A DNA stretch of 64,000 nt from Endomychus coccineus (Eukaryota > Arthropoda > Insecta > Coleoptera > Endomychidae), in contig OY294068.1 of the NCBI GenBank assembly GCA_958510875.1, forward strand, positions 20,068,297 through 20,132,296, in the 5' to 3' direction. Shown here in pieces: positions 12,718 to 23,583 of this stretch; position 1 is the first letter of the stretch, and each line of letters begins with the position of its first letter. Made by a program: the position numbers and the translations under genes. The notes below the pieces were generated by a model. The model was not told the origin of the DNA. It saw only the letters and a program-made list of their open reading frames with translations, and searched no databases.

Positions 12718-13405
12718 GCATAATCAGTTGGGGAATTATATTGGTTATACTTCGTTTGAACTTGTGGCCAAGGTATTGCTCGTATTGTCTGTTTAACAGG
12801 GTTGAACGATCGGGACGTCACCATCCTTTTTCCCGCGACGTGTATGGAGGGAATTTCCTGTCAGAGCACTTCGTCCAGCTCATCCAAGTTCAAAGGACGG
12901 TAACATTATTTTTGTTGAAATAACCAAATTTTCATATTCGATTATTCATGTTATCTAACTGAAATTCTAATTTCTAAATTTGAACCTGTTTGTTCAAAAA
13001 TTATATTCTTTTTTTAAATTAATAATATCAATTTCAGTAATCAATTTATAAAGAATTTATAGTTTGATTCACATTCAATTTTACAGTATACAACTACATT
13101 AATTTTTACATACAAAGATGTTATTATTCAAACTAATTTTTTTTTAAATTATAATTCCTTCGAGGAATAAAACCAAATTGTTAAGTTGAAACTTGTCTTT
13201 ATTTCTCTGATATAACCATCAACATTTATCCACCTCGTAGTGCCAAAAATTTTATCTTTTTTGTGTTAAAGCAGTTGGCGCTCATGGTAATCCATTCAAT
13301 CAAGAATCTAAGGGCACGTTTCACTACGAGCCCTGAGTGTATATTATCCTAGTGAGCTAGTTGGGATCATTAAAGACGGAAGGTCATTTTAAAACCTTAT
13401 AGTGA
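12718..13405. repeat. 0.7-kb interspersed repeat, copy 1
   Basis: Matches 28448-29035 along its length. Shared blocks in order are CATAATCAGTTG, AAGGTATTGCTC, a CCTTTTTCCCG core, TTATCCACCTCGTAGTG, AAGCAGTTGGCGCTCA, CACTACGAGCCCTGA, and an AAGACGGAAGG-like end. CTCGTAGTG (13234-13242) pairs with CACTACGAG (13322-13330), enclosing the GTTGGCGCTC motif. That motif resembles a retroelement primer-binding site just after an LTR, so this could be an LTR plus leader, but LTR ends were not proven. It is clearly a dispersed repeat of unknown class. Confidence 0.7.
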
Positions 13406-14323
13406 CAACTCGCTACCGAACCTTAACGACTTGCGTAACACATTTATCGATGAAAATTGGTATTCTCAACCAATGAATCGCCTCAACTAACCCAGGTCTT
13501 GACATATATGTCGAAGTCAAGTTTCTCATCATTTATGACATATCTGACTGTTGACACACGATATGTCATATCTGGATGTATTCAAATTCCTAATAAACAA
13601 CTCAAGGAATCTTATGTGCTTCATATGACAGAAGCTGGAACCGAACGTGGCAAGTTCTAACGAATCGACTGTTACCTTTGATTAATAGTGTTCTTATAAT
13701 AATTCAGATCGTGATCCTGGTAAAGAGAAGGGGACATATGGAGTCCGCAAACCAGTGATATCGATTCCTTGATTACGAATATTTTTAACAAAACCAATAA
13801 CGAATTAAAACCGCCTAATTTCCGTACTCAAGAACTTCACGTTTACAAGATTCGAACAGAGATATGCTGCGTGAGGCGTGCAGCGATGAAAAAGTGAAGC
13901 AGAGTGTGCACCCAAATAAGGATTAAGTGAATCATAAATACAATCTCACGACCTGTCGTTATCCTTTTTCCTCGAGCTAGTGTAGATACGGATTGCAGAA
14001 AGGAACGATAATAAGCGCTAACGTCAAATAAATTTAGATAAAATAGTTACGTAAAAAATACGCTAGGCGCAAAATCTGAGATATGGTTAATTCATGCAGA
14101 ACTGGTTCCAGTCGTTGTTTCATCGCGTTATGAATGAAATCGCATACTTCAATGAATTCACTCGTTTTGCAGTTGTTAGATTAAATACAGCATTCAAACA
14201 AAATGTATTATCCATTTTATCTCATTAATAACACAAAAACGATTCGGTTATTTTGAATGAAAATAGTTTTAAGTCGAAAAGTAGGCTCTGGAAATTTTGT
14301 TAGAATTGTTGACAGTCTTCAAA
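13406..14323. other. No recognisable gene
   Basis: No coding or repeat signal until the transposase relic that begins at 14324. The frame 13457-13660 plus has no motif. Confidence 0.45.
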
Positions 14324-15292
14324 ATGGATCGTTGGTCTACACAACATTGTCTTTTGGATCGAGAAATTGATTCAATTTGATTCAGTAATCGCTGTTCAAA
14401 GATGTTTTCGACGTAATTTTAATGTCAGTCGCTGTCTTCCGACTATTTTGGCTTGGCCCATGAATAGAGACAACTACTATTGTAGATATAAAGTCAAGTG
14501 GAAGACTAAGAACTCTTTGCATTGAACGTAACGAAGAAAGGTTGAGAAATGCAGTTATTGTTAGTCAGGAAAAACCTGCTGCTGAACATACTTCCGTCCT
14601 TGGTTTGAGTGATCGAAGCACGAGAAGCATGTTGAAAAGCATGAATTTTCATCCATATAAGATCGCAATAGCTCAGGAAATAACTGATCGTGTTAAGATC
14701 AACCGACTTGAATTTTGTCGTCTGATTCATGATAATCATCGTGGTATAGAAAATAACCTTTTTATGAGGGAAATGCATCAGCTACCTTTACATTGCCCTC
14801 TAAAGTATGGTCTGACATTACATCGTCTAGAATAGTTAGGCCTTACTTTTTTAAGAGGATGGTTAGACGGAAACCGTAACCGCTGCGCGCTATGTTCAAA
14901 TGCTGCAGACTTTCTTTTTACCTCAAATTGAAGAAGAAATACGACGTTACTGGTTTCAGTAAGACGAGGCAACAAGTCATAGGACGAGAATAAGCATGGA
15001 CATTATAAGAGAATCCTTTCCAAACAGACTCTTTTCAAGAAATGGTGCGATTCCATGGCCAGCAAGATCCCCAGATCTTGAAGTCCGGAGTATTTTCTTT
15101 GGAGCTATTTAAAGCACAAAGTGTGAATAAACCCAGGAATTTGAAAGATTTGAGACTAAACATTAGAATTGAAATCAATGCTATCCCACGCGTCACGTTC
15201 TTCAAAATGTAATAGAAAAATTTGCTAATCAATTAGAACAATTCATTGTGAACAATGGCGATCATTTACGAAGCACTTTATTTAAATCATAA
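14324..15292 (+). pseudogene. Tc1/mariner-superfamily transposase relic
   Basis: The start MDRWSTQHC is typical of a widespread insect IS630/Tc1-mariner transposase group. It is followed in shifting frames by VIAVQRCFRRNFNVSR, ERLRNAVIVSQEKP, LGLSDRSTRSMLKSMNFHPY (helix-turn-helix region), RLEFCRLIHDN, RYVQMLQTFFLPQIEE-like sequence, WPARSPDLE with the catalytic-site context, SYLKHKV and a C-terminus ending NNGDHLRSTLFKS at 15292. Several stops and frameshifts make it inactive. The element probably extends to the CCCTG/TA end near 15405. It differs from the long-TIR element at 19041. Confidence 0.85.
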
Positions 15293-15481
15293 AAATTACC
15301 ATCTTCCTAGTTTAAAAATAAATATTAATTCATTTTATTATTCAAGTTTATAAATTTTTATAACCTGTTTAAATTGGATAATTCAATTCGCCCAACCCTG
15401 TATATTGAGATTTTTGGCTTTTATTTTCAAAATTCAAAACAGCGAAATCCAAACATATTGTAAGTCATTAGGGTAAATACG

Positions 15482-16350
15482 TTTTATTATTTTAGGTTTT
15501 GTTAGGTTAGGATTGTAGGGTAAGTTAGGTTAGGTTAAGTTGGGTTAGATTAGGTTAGAAACAAAAGTACCCCCTTTGTTTCTAACCTAATTTAATCTAA
15601 CCTAACCTATCCTAACCTAACTTAACTTTGTTGAAATAGAATGCAAATATTGTACTCGCACTAATCTTAACACTATCGTAATAACCAATAATAATTCTTT
15701 ATTGTACCCCTTTTGTTTCTCACCTAACCTAACCTGATCTACCTAACTTCGATGATATAGAATGCAAATATTATGATCGCGCTAATCTCAACATTTTCAT
15801 AATAACTCAATCATGAGGGTTTATTGTACCCCTTTGTTTCTAAGCCAAACTAATCTAGCCTTACCTAACCTACAAACCTAGCCTAATCTAACCTTAAATA
15901 CTGACCTAACTTTGTAGATACAGAATGCAAATATTGTAATCTCAATGATCTCAACACTTTCATTATAACCAATAATTATAGTTTATTGTACCCCCTTTAT
16001 TTCTAACCTAACCTAACCTAACCTGATCTTCTAGCCTAACCCAACCTTACTCAACCTACCAAACTCACTTTGTTGAAAATATTGTAATCGCTCTAATCAT
16101 AACACTCAACCAATAATGATTGTTTATTGCACCCCCTTTGTTTCTAACCTAACCTACTAGCCTACTAACCTACTAACCTAACCCAACCTTACCAAACCTA
16201 CTAACCTAACTTTGTTGCAAACGTTGTAATCGCACTAATCTCAACACTCTCATAATAACCAATAATGATTGTTTATTGTACCTCCTTTGTTTCTACCCTA
16301 ACCTATCCTAACCTACCAACCTAACTTTGTTGATATAGAATAAATATTGT
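15482..16350. repeat. Satellite with telomere-like TTAGG runs
   Basis: The first ~85 bases carry degenerate TTAGG repeats (TTAGGTTAGG with variants). From about 15580 the array switches to the complementary CCTAA direction. It then continues as about six units 120-160 bp long, each made of a CCTAA-rich block, AACTTTGTTGA-ATAGAATGCAA, TATTGTAATCGC, CTAATCTCAACACT, AATAACCAATAATGATTGTT and TATTGTACCCCCTTTGTTTC. The TTAGG pentamer is the ancestral insect telomere repeat. Here it is interstitial and imperfect, embedded in a longer satellite monomer. No gene. Confidence 0.85.
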
Positions 16351-16404
16351 GATGGTGTTAATGTTAACACTCTCATTTCTAAGAATATTCAGAAAATTAT
16401 TTAG

Positions 16405-16525
16405 AAACCCGGGGACTCAATTTACGTAGTACGATTTCATCAGTGATACTCTTACATAGTATGATTTTATCAGTGGGACTGAATTTACGTAGAAATATGG
16501 AAATGGGACTCCATTTACGTTTTCC
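16405..16525. repeat. Short irregular direct repeats
   Basis: Three GGACTCAATTTACGTAG-like blocks (about 16412, 16477, 16507) alternate with two CATAGTATGATTTTATCAGTG-like blocks. This looks like a small decayed minisatellite directly after the telomere-like satellite. Confidence 0.5.
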
Positions 16526-17094
16526 GATTCAAAAAGAATGAAAATACTCCATGGACATTCCTTTCAGATTCTATATTTATCGTTGAAAGTATCCTGTTGA
16601 TAAGATATCCACACATAAACGATTACATATTATCAACACAATTTCCAACATAATTACAAATGCTGAGAGTTCCAACTAACAGTACGGTTTTGCATAAAGT
16701 GATAACACTTGATAAATAGTTGAGTGCATACTCAAGCAATATCCTGTCTAGAGCAAGGCACGTAGCCAAGGGGGGCTCGAGCCCCCTCCCAGTTTAAGGT
16801 CACAGTTAACCTAAGGCAAAATAAATTTCGTGATGGTTTTAAAATGCTCCAAGATGCAACTTTAGACCATGCACGAGAGAGTAGAAAAATATTTGCGAAT
16901 CAAGATTCATTTGAATGACATAACATTGTATTAATAGATGAGTTCTTCGGTTTTCATTAATTTTGAAGAGATCGCAAAGACAACACCGTAGCTTGATTGG
17001 AACTCATGGAGAGAGTGCATTTCTCGTCTTTTCGTTTGTAAGAAACGCTACAGTTTCACTTTGCCATTGTCTGTGCTTTTTCAAGAGATATCTC
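16526..17094. other. No recognisable gene
   Basis: No supported feature. A G/C-rich palindromic patch GGGGGGCTCGAGCCCCCT lies at about 16769-16786. Confidence 0.45.
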
Positions 17095-17640
17095 TCAAAT
17101 AATTATCGAAACTACGCAGACACGATCTTCCAGATATTTCGCCGTCTCCGAAAAGACAACTGAGTTGCACTCAATTACCATTTCCTTCAGAGGCTCGATT
17201 TTGTACCTTCTGGAGAAGATGATAATGTTAGTTTTCGGCTGAATAGAGAGTTGGTTCTCTCTGACCCAGACTTCTTTAATTATCAATACTTGTTGAACAA
17301 GATCCTGCAAGGTACCCTCATAGACTCCTCTGGAGAGTATGGCGATAACCTACCGTCTTGATATCAGCACGGTTTAACGTTACTAATATCTTATCCACGA
17401 CGTAAAAGAGGGGAGAGTACCTATCTCCTTTGTCTCGTCGTGGAATGGTGTTACCTTCAACGGTGTTCATAATCCACCCTATTAGCTCTCGCGGGATACC
17501 ATGTATCTCCGCCGCTTGTTTGATAGAGATCTTAGAGGTCACATGAGTTCTCTTCCACTCCTTGGGGGTGTATCCTACCTTGATACAACCCTTCAGGAGT
17601 TCAGTCAGCGAAATGAGGATTGAGACCAAACCCTTTTGCA
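17095..17640 (-). pseudogene. R1/jockey-like LINE reverse transcriptase fragment
   Basis: Read on the minus strand from 17640: ISLTELLKGCIKVGYTPKEW matches the RT entry block (GY.P..W) of R1/I-type LINE polymerases. Then come IHGIPRELIGWIMN, the remains of the B-domain (SPLFYVVDKILVTLNRADI), KTVGY where the catalytic YADD should follow but the frame shifts, and an ENQLSIQPKTNIIIFSRRYK block. Several deletions and frameshifts are present. There is no endonuclease domain and no 3' end. Confidence 0.8.
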
Positions 17641-19024
17641 GAAGTATTGAGTTGAAAGCTCATCCTACTTTTCAACGTTTACCACTTTTTCTGCCAGAGA
17701 CCAGTTTCTCCCCCTAGGCTTCCCGATGGAGTTAGTGTCACTCTCACTCTCCCGCAGGCTAATATCCGGGGAACTGGCATTCATCAACACCTCAATTGTC
17801 TCTCCGCTCAATAACTCGACATTGCATTTTTATGCCAGTAAATTTCGAGCATCATATATATATATATTTCAAGTGGATTGCATTTATCATTTGGCCGCTA
17901 CTCGAGGACATACCTTGTGCCATATAAGCCGATTCATGAGACGACTTCGTTCGCTACGCTCACTACTCCATCTTTTTGTCTCCATGAGACGGTTTCAGCT
18001 CCGTGAGATTTTCATTTTTTCGTCTGGAAGTTATTCATCACTCTCCAAAAGATATATAATATACCACTTCTGTTGAAGTGATACCACACCAAGGACAGAA
18101 ATTAGCTCCCTAGAAATCCTCATTGGGGGCCTGTGTAAAGCACATAAAATATTCAATTACCGTCCGGCGGAAAATTATCGCCTGTTCGTCATAAATCAAA
18201 ATTACGCTACACGTTAACCGATAAATAATCAAATGCAAGCAGAAACAAATCATTCGCAAATTAATGCAATTACACTGTACTTTTAATTTGGCATGGATAA
18301 ATATAGAGTAAGTTTATAATTAGCCGTAAAGCAAAACACAACTACGAATAATAGCCATTATAAGTGAATCATATCAGCTGGCCAGACTTACACTGTTTAC
18401 TATATGCAAATGACGGAACTCGGTTGTACTTGCAGTCAACGACAGTTTATTTTGATAAAACATTTCCTGCCGTTGTAGTGCTGGCTGGCTCCTTACCAAA
18501 GTATACCTAAACAAACAAATGGGATCTATCTCTTTTACTAAAACCGTCCCCATTACTTATTCCATTCGTAAGAGAGGTTTTACTGAGCTCTGCTAATAAT
18601 GATAATAATAATCCAAGCAATGTAAATCCGTGGAAATACATGAAACATATTACAAATGCAAATCAGACTCTCATCAAGAAGAAAGAAGACAGATATAATT
18701 TATCATGATGAATCCATTTTCAGACTTTTTGAAATTACATCCACATTATAAGTAACAGATGTCGCTGTGTGAAACATGTTTAACCTCGACAAAATTCATC
18801 AGTAAAACTTAGAAAATATTAGTATTTTAAATACACATATTGAATTATGGTATTTGTACAATTAATCCTTAATTTCATAGCACACATTGCAAACTACAAC
18901 TAGAGAAAAATGTTGAACTATAAATAGCATTTGAACGGAGCTGTTATTGTGTCCAAACCATAGAGGTCCCGAATAGAGTACTCGAAGCCCATAACAGCAA
19001 TGATATTAATTTGACTATATCTAA
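17641..19024. other. No recognisable gene
   Basis: Contains a 116-codon plus frame (17726-18076) without family features. The rest is AT-rich unique sequence. The minus strand near 17640-18110 could be more LINE sequence, but no motif is clear. Confidence 0.45.
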
Positions 19025-19040
19025 CAAAGAGTTCTATATA

Positions 19041-21368
19041 CAGGTGTCCTCGAACTGCGTGGCCAAAATGGAACCGAAGATTCTTTGATTCGAAAAAAGT
19101 TGATGAGCCTTTTTACTTTTGCCTCAAGTGTCTTGTTTACCCGGTAGAGGGCTTCAAAATTGCAAAAATTATTTTGTTTTTTCGGTATAACTTGAGAACG
19201 TGATGAAGAACTTCCACAATATCTAGCAGGTGAGTTACTGTCAATAATTGCCATTTTTGAGAGTGGAGCACAGAGCCTTAGAGACCATAGAAATGGCTCA
19301 AACTTGAGAATATAACGGGAAAAGTGTCCAGAACTTTTTTGTGGTAAATGTAATTCACTCCATATTTTTTATGTAGATAGCTTATCTAATTTGAAAACTT
19401 TTCTTACTCTTAGAAAATTTTGATAAAATCAACGGATTAGCTTGAAAAAATTAATTTTCGAGTCTCTGCAATTTTGGCTTACTAATTTTACTTGATTAAA
19501 ATACCTTAGTTGCCTTTGCTTTTCTAATGTCATTTTGGCATTTGAAGAATTTATTCTCAAAACTGTCAGTTTTTACTTTGCTTTCCGTAAATTTTTTATA
19601 AAATTATGGCTTAAAATTTCACTAACACTGAAATGGTTGATATGTTATTGATTTATGGACTTTGTCGTCGCAATGGCCGGAGAAGGGAAAGATATCCACA
19701 TCGCAGAATTCCAAATCGGCAAACCTTCGCGAAACTGGCAAATTTGAAGCAAATCGCAGAGAAACTGGACACAGACGGACAAGATGGACGTTAGAGCTCG
19801 AAGAAGCGATACTGGAAGCGGTTGAAACTGAACCTGGGATAAGCACACTATGTTTGGGACTTCGTATTGGAGCCTCAAAATCATTAGCTCATAATGTACT
19901 GAAAGAAGAACTGTTGTATCCCTAATATATTAAAACAGTTCAAGACTTATTGCCCATGGATCCAGGTCATCGGCTAGATTTCTGTCGGCTTATTGTCCAA
20001 AGACAAAACGCAAACCCCAATTTTTGTAGAAGAATTCTGTTCACGGACGAAGATACTTTCACGAGATGTGGTCTTTTTAACCTCCATAATGAACATTTCT
20101 ATGCTGATGAAAATCCTCATGAAACGGAAGTTACATATTTTCAGAATCAAACTAAAATCAATGTTTGGGTTGGAATTGTGGATAACTTTATTATTGGCCC
20201 TACCGTTATACCCGATCGATTGAACGGGGAGAACTACTTGAACTTTTTGGAACAAAGGCTACTTGAACTGTTGGAAGACTTGCCCTTACACATTCGTCGT
20301 GGCCTGGTTTATCCATGATGGTGCACCTCCTCATTCCACATTAGCTGTGAGGCGACATTTGAATGCGGAATATCCAGATCGCTGGATAGGTAGAGGACAC
20401 GATGCACCAGTGAACTGGCCGGCCCGCTCCCCTGATTTGACGCCCTGCGACTTCTTTCTATGGGGCGCTTTGAAGTCGAAAGTTTAGGCAGCTCCAGTAA
20501 ACACACGAGAGGAATTGTTGCAACGAATTAATCATGAAGCGGATTTATTGAAGAATGATCCTGAAGTACTAGCCAGAGTTGAATCCAATTTCTTGAAACG
20601 AATTAATTTGTGTATTCAGGAAAATGGGCAACATTTCGAACAATTGATGCCTTAGCGATTTCCCAAAAAGTTTTGTTGTTTCTTTTATTTTAGCATTTGT
20701 TTTTCCTAAATAATCACATCGTTTCCCCATTTCTATTGTTTTTATTATTCGTGTTTTACCGAGATATTAACCATTTCAGTGTTAGTGAAATTTTGAGCCA
20801 TAATTTTATAGAATTTTTACGGAAAGCAAAGTAAAAACTGACAGTTTTGAGAACAAATTCTCCAAATGCCAAAATGACATTAGAAAAGCAAAGGCAACTA
20901 AGGTATTTTAATCAAGTAAAATTAGTAAGCCAAAATTGCAGAGACTCGAAAATTATTTTTTTCAAGCTAATCCGTTGATTTTATCAAAATTTTTTAAGAG
21001 TAAAAAAAGTTTTCAAATTAGATAAGCTATCTACATAAAAAATATAGAGTGAATTACATCAACCACAAAAAAGTTCTGGACACTTTTCCCGTTACATCCT
21101 CAAGTTTGAGCCATTTCTATGGTCTCTAAGGCTCTATGCGCCGCTCTCAAATACGGCTATTATTGACAGTAACTCACCTGCCAAATATTGTAAAAGTCCT
21201 TTATCACGTTCTCAAGTTATACCGAAAAAACAAAATTATTTTTGCAACTTTGAAGCCCTCTACCGGCTAAACAAGACACTTGAGGCAAAAGTGAAAAGGC
21301 TCATCAATTTTTTTTCGAATCAAAGAATCTTCGGTTTTATTTTAGCCACGCAGTTCGAGGACACCCTG
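19041..21368 (+). mobile_element. Tc1/mariner-superfamily element with ~600-bp TIRs
   Basis: The element starts CAGGTGTCCTCGAACTGCGT and ends with the reverse complement (ACGCAGTTCGAGGACACCCTG), with TA on both sides. The inverted repeats run from 19041 to about 19643 and from about 20762 to 21368, far longer than the usual 20-30 bp mariner ends. The TIRs remain highly similar, so the insertion is fairly young. The single transposase frame lies between and slightly overlaps the inner TIR edges. Confidence 0.9.
19633..20655 (+). pseudogene. Transposase of the long-TIR element
   Basis: A near full-length IS630/Tc1-mariner transposase broken by frameshifts and stops (for example after 19922, near 20317 and at 20486). 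The order is MVDMLLIYGLCRRNGRRR; LRETGKFEANRRETGHRR; LGLRIGASKSLAHNVLKEEL (helix-turn-helix); DFCRLIVQRQNANPNFCRRI; LFTDEDTFTRCG with the first Asp; KINVWVGIVDNFIIGPTVIP; FIHDGAPPHSTLAVRRHL with the second Asp; WPARSPDLTPCDFFLWG with the third Asp; and a C-terminus near NGQHFEQLMP. I count 43 residues between the second and third catalytic Asp, versus 34 in classic mariner. The reading frame ends at 20655. Confidence 0.9.
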
Positions 21369-21590
21369 TATACAGGCCACAAGACCTATACCTATAATGT
21401 AGCATTGGTTCTATCTCGTGGGTTATCTCTGTCCTTGTCGCACACCACGAGAAGCGTGATGTATCCTAATACCGCCTCTAATTCTCTTACGAAATTACTG
21501 GGAGTGGTGGAAATCGTGCGACAGAGACAAAAATGCCACGAGCTCGACTAGTGGAATACCACTTGTCTCCTCTAGATATAGAACTCTTTG

Positions 21591-23583
21591 ATATCTAAGC
21601 GAGCGGCGATAGTTTCATCCTTGTCTAATAATCAGTTCTCTCGTTTCTTGATCTCTATGGTCCAAACTTATAACTATAACTATCATAAAACTCATAGACC
21701 GGAGGTCAGTGATAGATTTTTGGTTGTGATTTTACTCAGTATGCCGTTTAGAGGGTAGTATAATGAGTATATCCTAATGATGATAAGGCAGGAACAAATG
21801 TGTGTCCTAGGGTCTTCAATGGAAAAGAGTTCTCCATTTGTTCCCAAATTATACCTTCTGGTGATTTTAGTCTGTCTGCCATCTGATTGAAAAGGAGGTT
21901 TCAAATAACAAGTCTCCGAAAAACTATTGGTATACCTACAACTTGGGGTCAAATGGCCGTTTTCGTCACGCAAACTTGTATTGTACTCAACAATTTTTCC
22001 TCGTTTTTCAACAGGCTGCCTGTGATATGTATACAAGTTCTTGGTATAAGACTGCTGAGCACAAGAAGGCATAGCGTTTGCGTATGTCCAAGCACACTGT
22101 AGCGTGGAAGTAAAACAAAAGCCCGTGATTTTAATCAACTCAAAATGTGATTATTTAAATGATAATTCCTATTCAAGCTTCAAAGATACTAGTAGGAATT
22201 TTCATTATAAATGTCTAAAATCCAAATATTACCATCATTTTCTTTTCTTGGACACACTGTATTTTAGAACACTGAAAATCGGTATAGGTAAGCTTAACGT
22301 TATCCTAAATAGGAATCCGTCATCTGTTTTTCTCTAAAAAAATCCCAAATAATACTTTCTGAAATTTAAGCAAATAAAAGTGGACTTAGGTGGCCATGAT
22401 TACAGCCCAAAATTAAAATTATCCACTAGTTTAATGCACATTTTGAATATCAACCTAACAAACATTTTTTTATCAAAATCAGTCAAAAAATACAAAAGTT
22501 ACAAGGGTGGTAAGTCCTTAACGTGGACACACTGTACGTAGCATTATCTTAATTTTGAACTATCTATACTGAAGCATTCTATACCAAACTTCTTTCGGTC
22601 ACATTAATAAGGATTGTTTATTATTATAAGCTGAAAGCTTACTGCAAACATAATCGTCAAAAAATTAATAAAAACATTTTTGTTTGATCAATAGAGAAGC
22701 CTAAAGATATAAAGGTTATACTCCATGTATACACGATCTTCTGCATAATAGCAATCTTACTATTTTCGTGGAGATAAGGAAATACGATAAGAGGATGTTC
22801 AGGTTCAGACATAGGGAGCATTAATACGGCTAGAACGTTGTATATCAGTAGATTCCTTATCAAGTTCTGGACGTAGTTTGTGGTTACCGGAACAGGAAAT
22901 TAAGCGCATCTCACTGTCTTCCCTTTGTCCCACTAAATTTATATCTGGCATCCTCAAACACGCACGTTCGTGCTATGTAATCACATATCACATGGTCCCG
23001 GTGTCGCCTTGTACGGGAATTCACGTTATATAGAAAAAGGTCACAAAAACAATAACTTCTGAATCATACAGATTCATCAGATGGGGGAATTCAAACTGAT
23101 AAGCTGACGATGATCCACAGTATTGTTTACACTGAAACACCGAGAGACTTAGTGATATGTGATGGTGACACCTAGGAAGAATTCCATTAATCGAGGAAAC
23201 GCAAACTGAAGAACCAATGATTTCTCCTAAAATATGTGATCTTGCCACCGTCAGAACTGCATCTTTCTCGGTTCATAAAGCTTCATTAGATCTGGAAACT
23301 GAAACTGAAAAACCAGGAACTTTCCAAAATGTTGTTGGTATAGAAGTGAATTTGAATAATCAGCGTGTTTAGGCGCATGAATATTGGCGTGCAATTACAC
23401 CAAGAAATTTGTAGCACGAATTCTGTGTCAACGACTGGATAGGTAATTATAACAATCATGGCCTTCTCGGAATTACTAGAAGCCGAGTATGTGGAACGAT
23501 AGTCCTTCATATTTGAAAAGAAAGGCTGGGATCCATTATCCCAAAAGATGGATCGGCTGTGGTGGACCAGCAGTGTAGGAGGG
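21591..23583. other. No recognised gene; possible transposon ends
   Basis: Holds the longest uninterrupted frame in the window outside known relics (21692-22138 minus, 148 codons), but it has no motif I recognise. GGACACACTGTA occurs in the same orientation at about 22251 and 22526. That string looks like a Tc1-type terminus followed by TA, so degraded transposon ends are likely. The remainder (22540-23580) shows nothing. Confidence 0.4.

Larger units (their letters stand above)
19025..21590. mobile_element. MITE of the CAAAGAGTTCTATAT family, split by a transposon
   Basis: The left tip, CAAAGAGTTCTATATA at 19025, and the right tip, whose complement reads CAAAGAGTTCTATATCTAGA at 21590, match the ends of the MITE at 2155-2427. 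Its internal part survives only on the right (21371-21590) and includes a CACGAG...CTCGTG palindrome. The 2.3-kb element 19041-21368 is inserted just inside the left tip, at a TA. Confidence 0.75.

Noticed and set aside
15482..16350. CRISPR-like alternation of repeats and spacers
   Set aside because: The spacers are themselves homologous copies and the genome is eukaryotic; this is a satellite with telomere-like blocks.
17726..18076. 116-codon plus-strand open frame
   Set aside because: Composition is serine/arginine-rich without any motif; probably chance beside a LINE relic.
21692..22138. 148-codon minus-strand open frame, the longest outside clear relics
   Set aside because: No recognisable domain, no splice partner, and it lies among possible transposon ends; length alone is not enough in a 64-kb window.
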